A stretch of DNA of 64,000 bases, from assembly GCF_014695915.1 (NCBI RefSeq), contig NZ_JACJPF010000034.1:35367-99366 (forward strand). Direction: 5' to 3'. A model generated the notes under the pieces. It saw only the letters and a list, made by a program, of their open reading frames with translations. It had not been told where the DNA came from and did no database searches. The stretch comes from Trichocoleus sp. FACHB-40 (GTDB taxonomy: Bacteria > Cyanobacteriota > Cyanobacteriia > Cyanobacteriales > FACHB-T130). Below are positions 63,645 through 64,000 of this stretch, piece after piece. The first letter of the stretch is position 1, and every line of letters begins with the position of its first letter. A program made the position numbers and the translations under genes.

Positions 63645-64000
63645 TCAACTGTAAAAGTATTCTTGGAGTTTATCCATAATTTCTTGCACATCATCTGGCA
63701 ACTGATGGAGCGTTGCAGCAAGTTTACGAGGAGTTAAAGTAAGACGATAGGTTTGCTGGCACCATCTTCTCAATCGTGTTAGAACCTCTTTGCCAGGACA
63801 GTTCCTTATTCGCCAGCTTTCATCATTCCACTTCTCATCAAACCATTTTTCTCCTTTACGTTCTTTGCTTGAGGGATCTAGAGAATGATCAAGCCTCTCA
63901 CGATATTTTGGTACAACCTGACACTTAACAGTACTGCGAATTTCAGGGCTGTCTAGTATGCTATTGACTTCAGCTTGGATTTCCTCAACAGTTGGGCAGC
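63645..64000 (-). CDS. C-terminal part of an unrecognised protein (cut by window edge)
   Basis: The minus-strand frame is open from the right edge to TGA at 63645, giving 117 residues, translated by hand. It begins CPTVEEIQAEVNSILDSPEI and has a Trp/Lys-rich block (KGEKWFDEKWNDESWRIRN). It ends in helices (LTRLRRWCQQTYRLTLTPRK, LPDDVQEIMDKLQEYFYS). The composition is that of a real soluble protein. I recognise no family. It is upstream of, and parallel to, the trypco2 gene, so it could be part of the same system; the start lies outside the window. Confidence 0.65.
   Translation of the reverse strand, partial: CPTVEEIQAEVNSILDSPEIRSTVKCQVVPKYRERLDHSLDPSSKERKGEKWFDEKWNDESWRIRNCPGKEVLTRLRRWCQQTYRLTLTPRKLAATLHQLPDDVQEIMDKLQEYFYS

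Overview
The window is chromosomal DNA from a cyanobacterium, most likely a filamentous or mat-forming species with a large genome. The evidence is the very frequent HIP1 octamer GCGATCGC and its variants, tandem G/C-rich heptamer repeats between genes, and genes of cyanobacterial type: DUF1818, a cyanobacterial rpoZ, a FtsH with an HEVGH zinc site, an Mnx-type Mn2+ exporter, and many GAF/PAS sensor kinases. I can name no species from the sequence alone.

Region 1-38 kb reads as core chromosome with scattered accessory insertions. It holds a GAF protein cut by the left edge, a bestrophin-like channel, a class-IB (YtpB/DUF2600-like) terpene synthase, a histidine kinase/NarL regulator pair, secreted and lipoproteins, ftsH, an AI-2E-family permease, a COG1900 protein, a TPR protein, an Mnx-type exporter behind a recognisable yybP-ykoY (Mn2+) riboswitch, sdhA, an ethylene-receptor-like multi-PAS histidine kinase followed by a free-standing DXCF-type GAF protein, a metallophosphoesterase, tRNA-Pro(GGG), DUF1818, an IscB element with its upstream guide-RNA region, rpoZ, a GDSL hydrolase, a pentapeptide-repeat protein, an LCP protein, mannose-1-phosphate guanylyltransferase and a UbiB/ABC1 kinase.

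Region 38-61 kb is accessory. It opens with a decayed type I methyltransferase (in-frame TGA, foreign 3' tail), an orphan channel fragment and a transposase scrap. A 1998-residue Ser/Thr kinase-ATPase-GAF-PAS-histidine kinase with an overlapping NarL regulator follows. After these comes a run of plus-strand redox and hydrolase genes: DsbA-like, cupin, SDR, DUF302, MOSC, an alpha/beta-hydrolase fused to a flavin monooxygenase, an HSL-type esterase, a DUF6130-like protein, an exported alpha/beta hydrolase, an isochorismatase-like hydrolase, and a flavin disulfide oxidoreductase broken by one stop codon. Position suggests, but does not prove, that the kinase/regulator pair controls these genes as a reactive-compound or xenobiotic response.

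Region 56-64 kb is IS-rich. It has a decayed IS630-type element with 27-bp ends, an apparently intact IS5-type element with TA target duplication, SDR remnants, a trypco2-domain protein (a family linked to bacterial conflict systems) and, at the right edge, the C-terminus of an unrecognised protein.

The observations most worth checking are the Mn2+ riboswitch with mutually exclusive P1/hairpin structures, the IscB/omega-RNA unit, the hydrolase-monooxygenase fusion, the complete ethylene-ligand residue set and in-frame repeat insertion in the ETR1-like kinase, the solo CBCR-like GAF, and the trypco2 locus. I found no CRISPR array, rRNA or prophage.
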